Positions 5,955-6,369 of a stretch of 6,369 nucleotides of DNA are shown in pieces (position 1 is the first letter of the stretch; every line of letters begins with the position of its first letter). The stretch is from an uncultured Eggerthellaceae bacterium (GTDB lineage: Bacteria; Actinomycetota; Coriobacteriia; Coriobacteriales; Eggerthellaceae), in NCBI GenBank assembly GCA_949450265.1, contig CASTMW010000085.1, positions 1 through 6,369 on the forward strand. Direction: 5' to 3'. Position numbers and translations under genes: made by a program. A model generated the notes under the pieces. The model made no database searches. It was not told where the DNA came from and was given only the letters and a program-made list of their open reading frames with translations.

Positions 5955-6238
5955 AGCGACGGTGTCTCCTTGCTCACCTTCAGGATGGTGGCGTAGATCT
6001 CACGCAAATATTCGTTGTACAGCGGCCCCTCGTTGTAGCTGGCCACCTTCTCGAAGATCTCTTCCTCGCGCTTGGCGTCGTAGAGCCCCATCTGCGCATC
6101 CGGCTTCAACCCGCGGATGACCAGCGAATGCCCAGCGCGCTTGTTCAGCAGCGCCACTAGCTCGCGGTCGATCGCGTCGATTTGCTCGCGGTGCTTCTGG
6201 ATCTCGGCGAGGGCTGCGTTGTCCTCAGTCACTTCCAT
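5951..6238 (-). CDS. Chorismate mutase, AroQ class
   Basis: Converts chorismate to prephenate, the committed step to phenylalanine and tyrosine. The 95 residues form the all-helical AroQ fold: a long first helix with EIQKHREQIDAIDRELVALLNKRAG (12-36), a turn with PDAQMGLYDAKREEEIFEKV (46-65), and a last helix REIYATILKVSKE (79-91). Residues matching the active-site set of the AroQ family (E. coli Arg11, Arg28, Lys39, Asp48, Arg51, Glu52) are Arg17, Arg34, Lys45, Asp54, Arg57 and Glu58. The C-terminal Ser/Gln pair is not clearly conserved. It is first in a two-gene operon with DAHP synthase, overlapping by four bases. In Bacillus and Listeria the same two domains, in the same order, form one protein in which the mutase domain senses pathway products. 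Here they are separate, and a complex is a reasonable guess. The start is uncertain: ATG at 6238 is only one base from the ribosome-binding site, whereas the GTG two codons later (6232) is 7 bases from it, giving 93 residues. Confidence 0.93.
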   Translation of the reverse strand: MEVTEDNAALAEIQKHREQIDAIDRELVALLNKRAGHSLVIRGLKPDAQMGLYDAKREEEIFEKVASYNEGPLYNEYLREIYATILKVSKETPSL

Positions 6239-6239
6239 A

Positions 6240-6245
6240 TCCTTT
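6240..6245 (-). promoter_or_regulatory. Ribosome-binding site of the chorismate mutase gene
   Basis: Read on the minus strand this is AAAGGA. One base separates it from ATG (6236-6238) and seven from the in-frame GTG (6230-6232). Normal spacing is about 5-9 bases, so the site argues for the GTG as the real start. An in-frame TGA just upstream of the ATG excludes longer versions. Confidence 0.5.
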
Positions 6246-6282
6246 CATGCAGCTATAACGGGGAAGTTGCCCGTGTGGGAAC

Positions 6283-6288
6283 ATGATA
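6283..6288 (-). promoter_or_regulatory. Possible -10 box for the chorismate mutase/DAHP synthase operon
   Basis: On the minus strand this is TATCAT, 44 bases upstream of the mutase ATG, which would leave a leader of about 37 bases. No good -35 box is seen. The leader is too short for a T-box or attenuator. The remaining bases to the window edge are open in several frames on both strands but show no recognisable protein, so an upstream gene end cannot be called. Confidence 0.2.
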
Positions 6289-6369
6289 GCAAACACAGGT
6301 TTCATCGTGACTGGTCTGACGAGATTGGCCCGCTTGGCTTGGGCACCTTCCCATGTCGATCCTTCGATG

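Noticed and set aside
6283..6369. Start of a rightward gene at ATG 6283
   Set aside because: The frame is open for 29 codons to the edge, but the residues match nothing I recognise and no properly placed ribosome-binding site is present.

Overview
The window looks like a piece of chromosome from a moderately high-GC actinobacterium. The protein flavours fit best with the class Coriobacteriia (Eggerthellaceae-like): a PcrA helicase with a C-terminal Tudor-like tail, a mycobacterial-style SpoU methyltransferase, and a stand-alone chorismate mutase followed by a type I-beta DAHP synthase. This placement is an inference from protein style and codon use; no rRNA or other decisive marker is present. 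There are six supported protein genes and no tRNA, rRNA, CRISPR array or transposase.

Layout, left to right. Positions 1-307 are noncoding and hold a perfect (GGGACA)10 tract and a short array of AGAT words spaced exactly 11 bases apart. A small glutaredoxin-like gene (308-544, +) follows. A 13-base degenerate tandem array (544-698) then leads to a SpoU/TrmH RNA 2'-O-methyltransferase gene (+). The conserved N-terminus of that gene begins at a non-standard AUC codon (707) placed 6 bases after an AGGAG. The gap to the convergent pcrA gene (1803-4193, -) is almost completely filled by a second, unrelated 13/14-base array that runs through the pcrA stop codon. The pcrA gene is complete, with all superfamily 1 motifs and an extra acidic loop in domain 2B. 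A 278-base divergent gap with a looser 11-base periodicity separates pcrA from an unrecognised single-pass membrane protein gene (4472-5032, +), whose first third is a 14-residue Glu/Arg/Gln/His repeat. A good hairpin terminator (5081-5115) follows. The right end is a minus-strand, translationally coupled pair: chorismate mutase then DAHP synthase (ATGA overlap).

Functionally this is mostly housekeeping: thiol chemistry, RNA modification, DNA repair, and entry to and a branch of the shikimate pathway. No defence system or new enzyme system is visible. The unusual signal is between the genes: four separate noncoding intervals each carry their own short-period (6, 11, 13 or 13/14 base) tandem array with no shared consensus. 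This suggests a tendency of this genome to grow intergenic DNA by short-unit duplication, sometimes into ribosome-binding and stop-codon regions.
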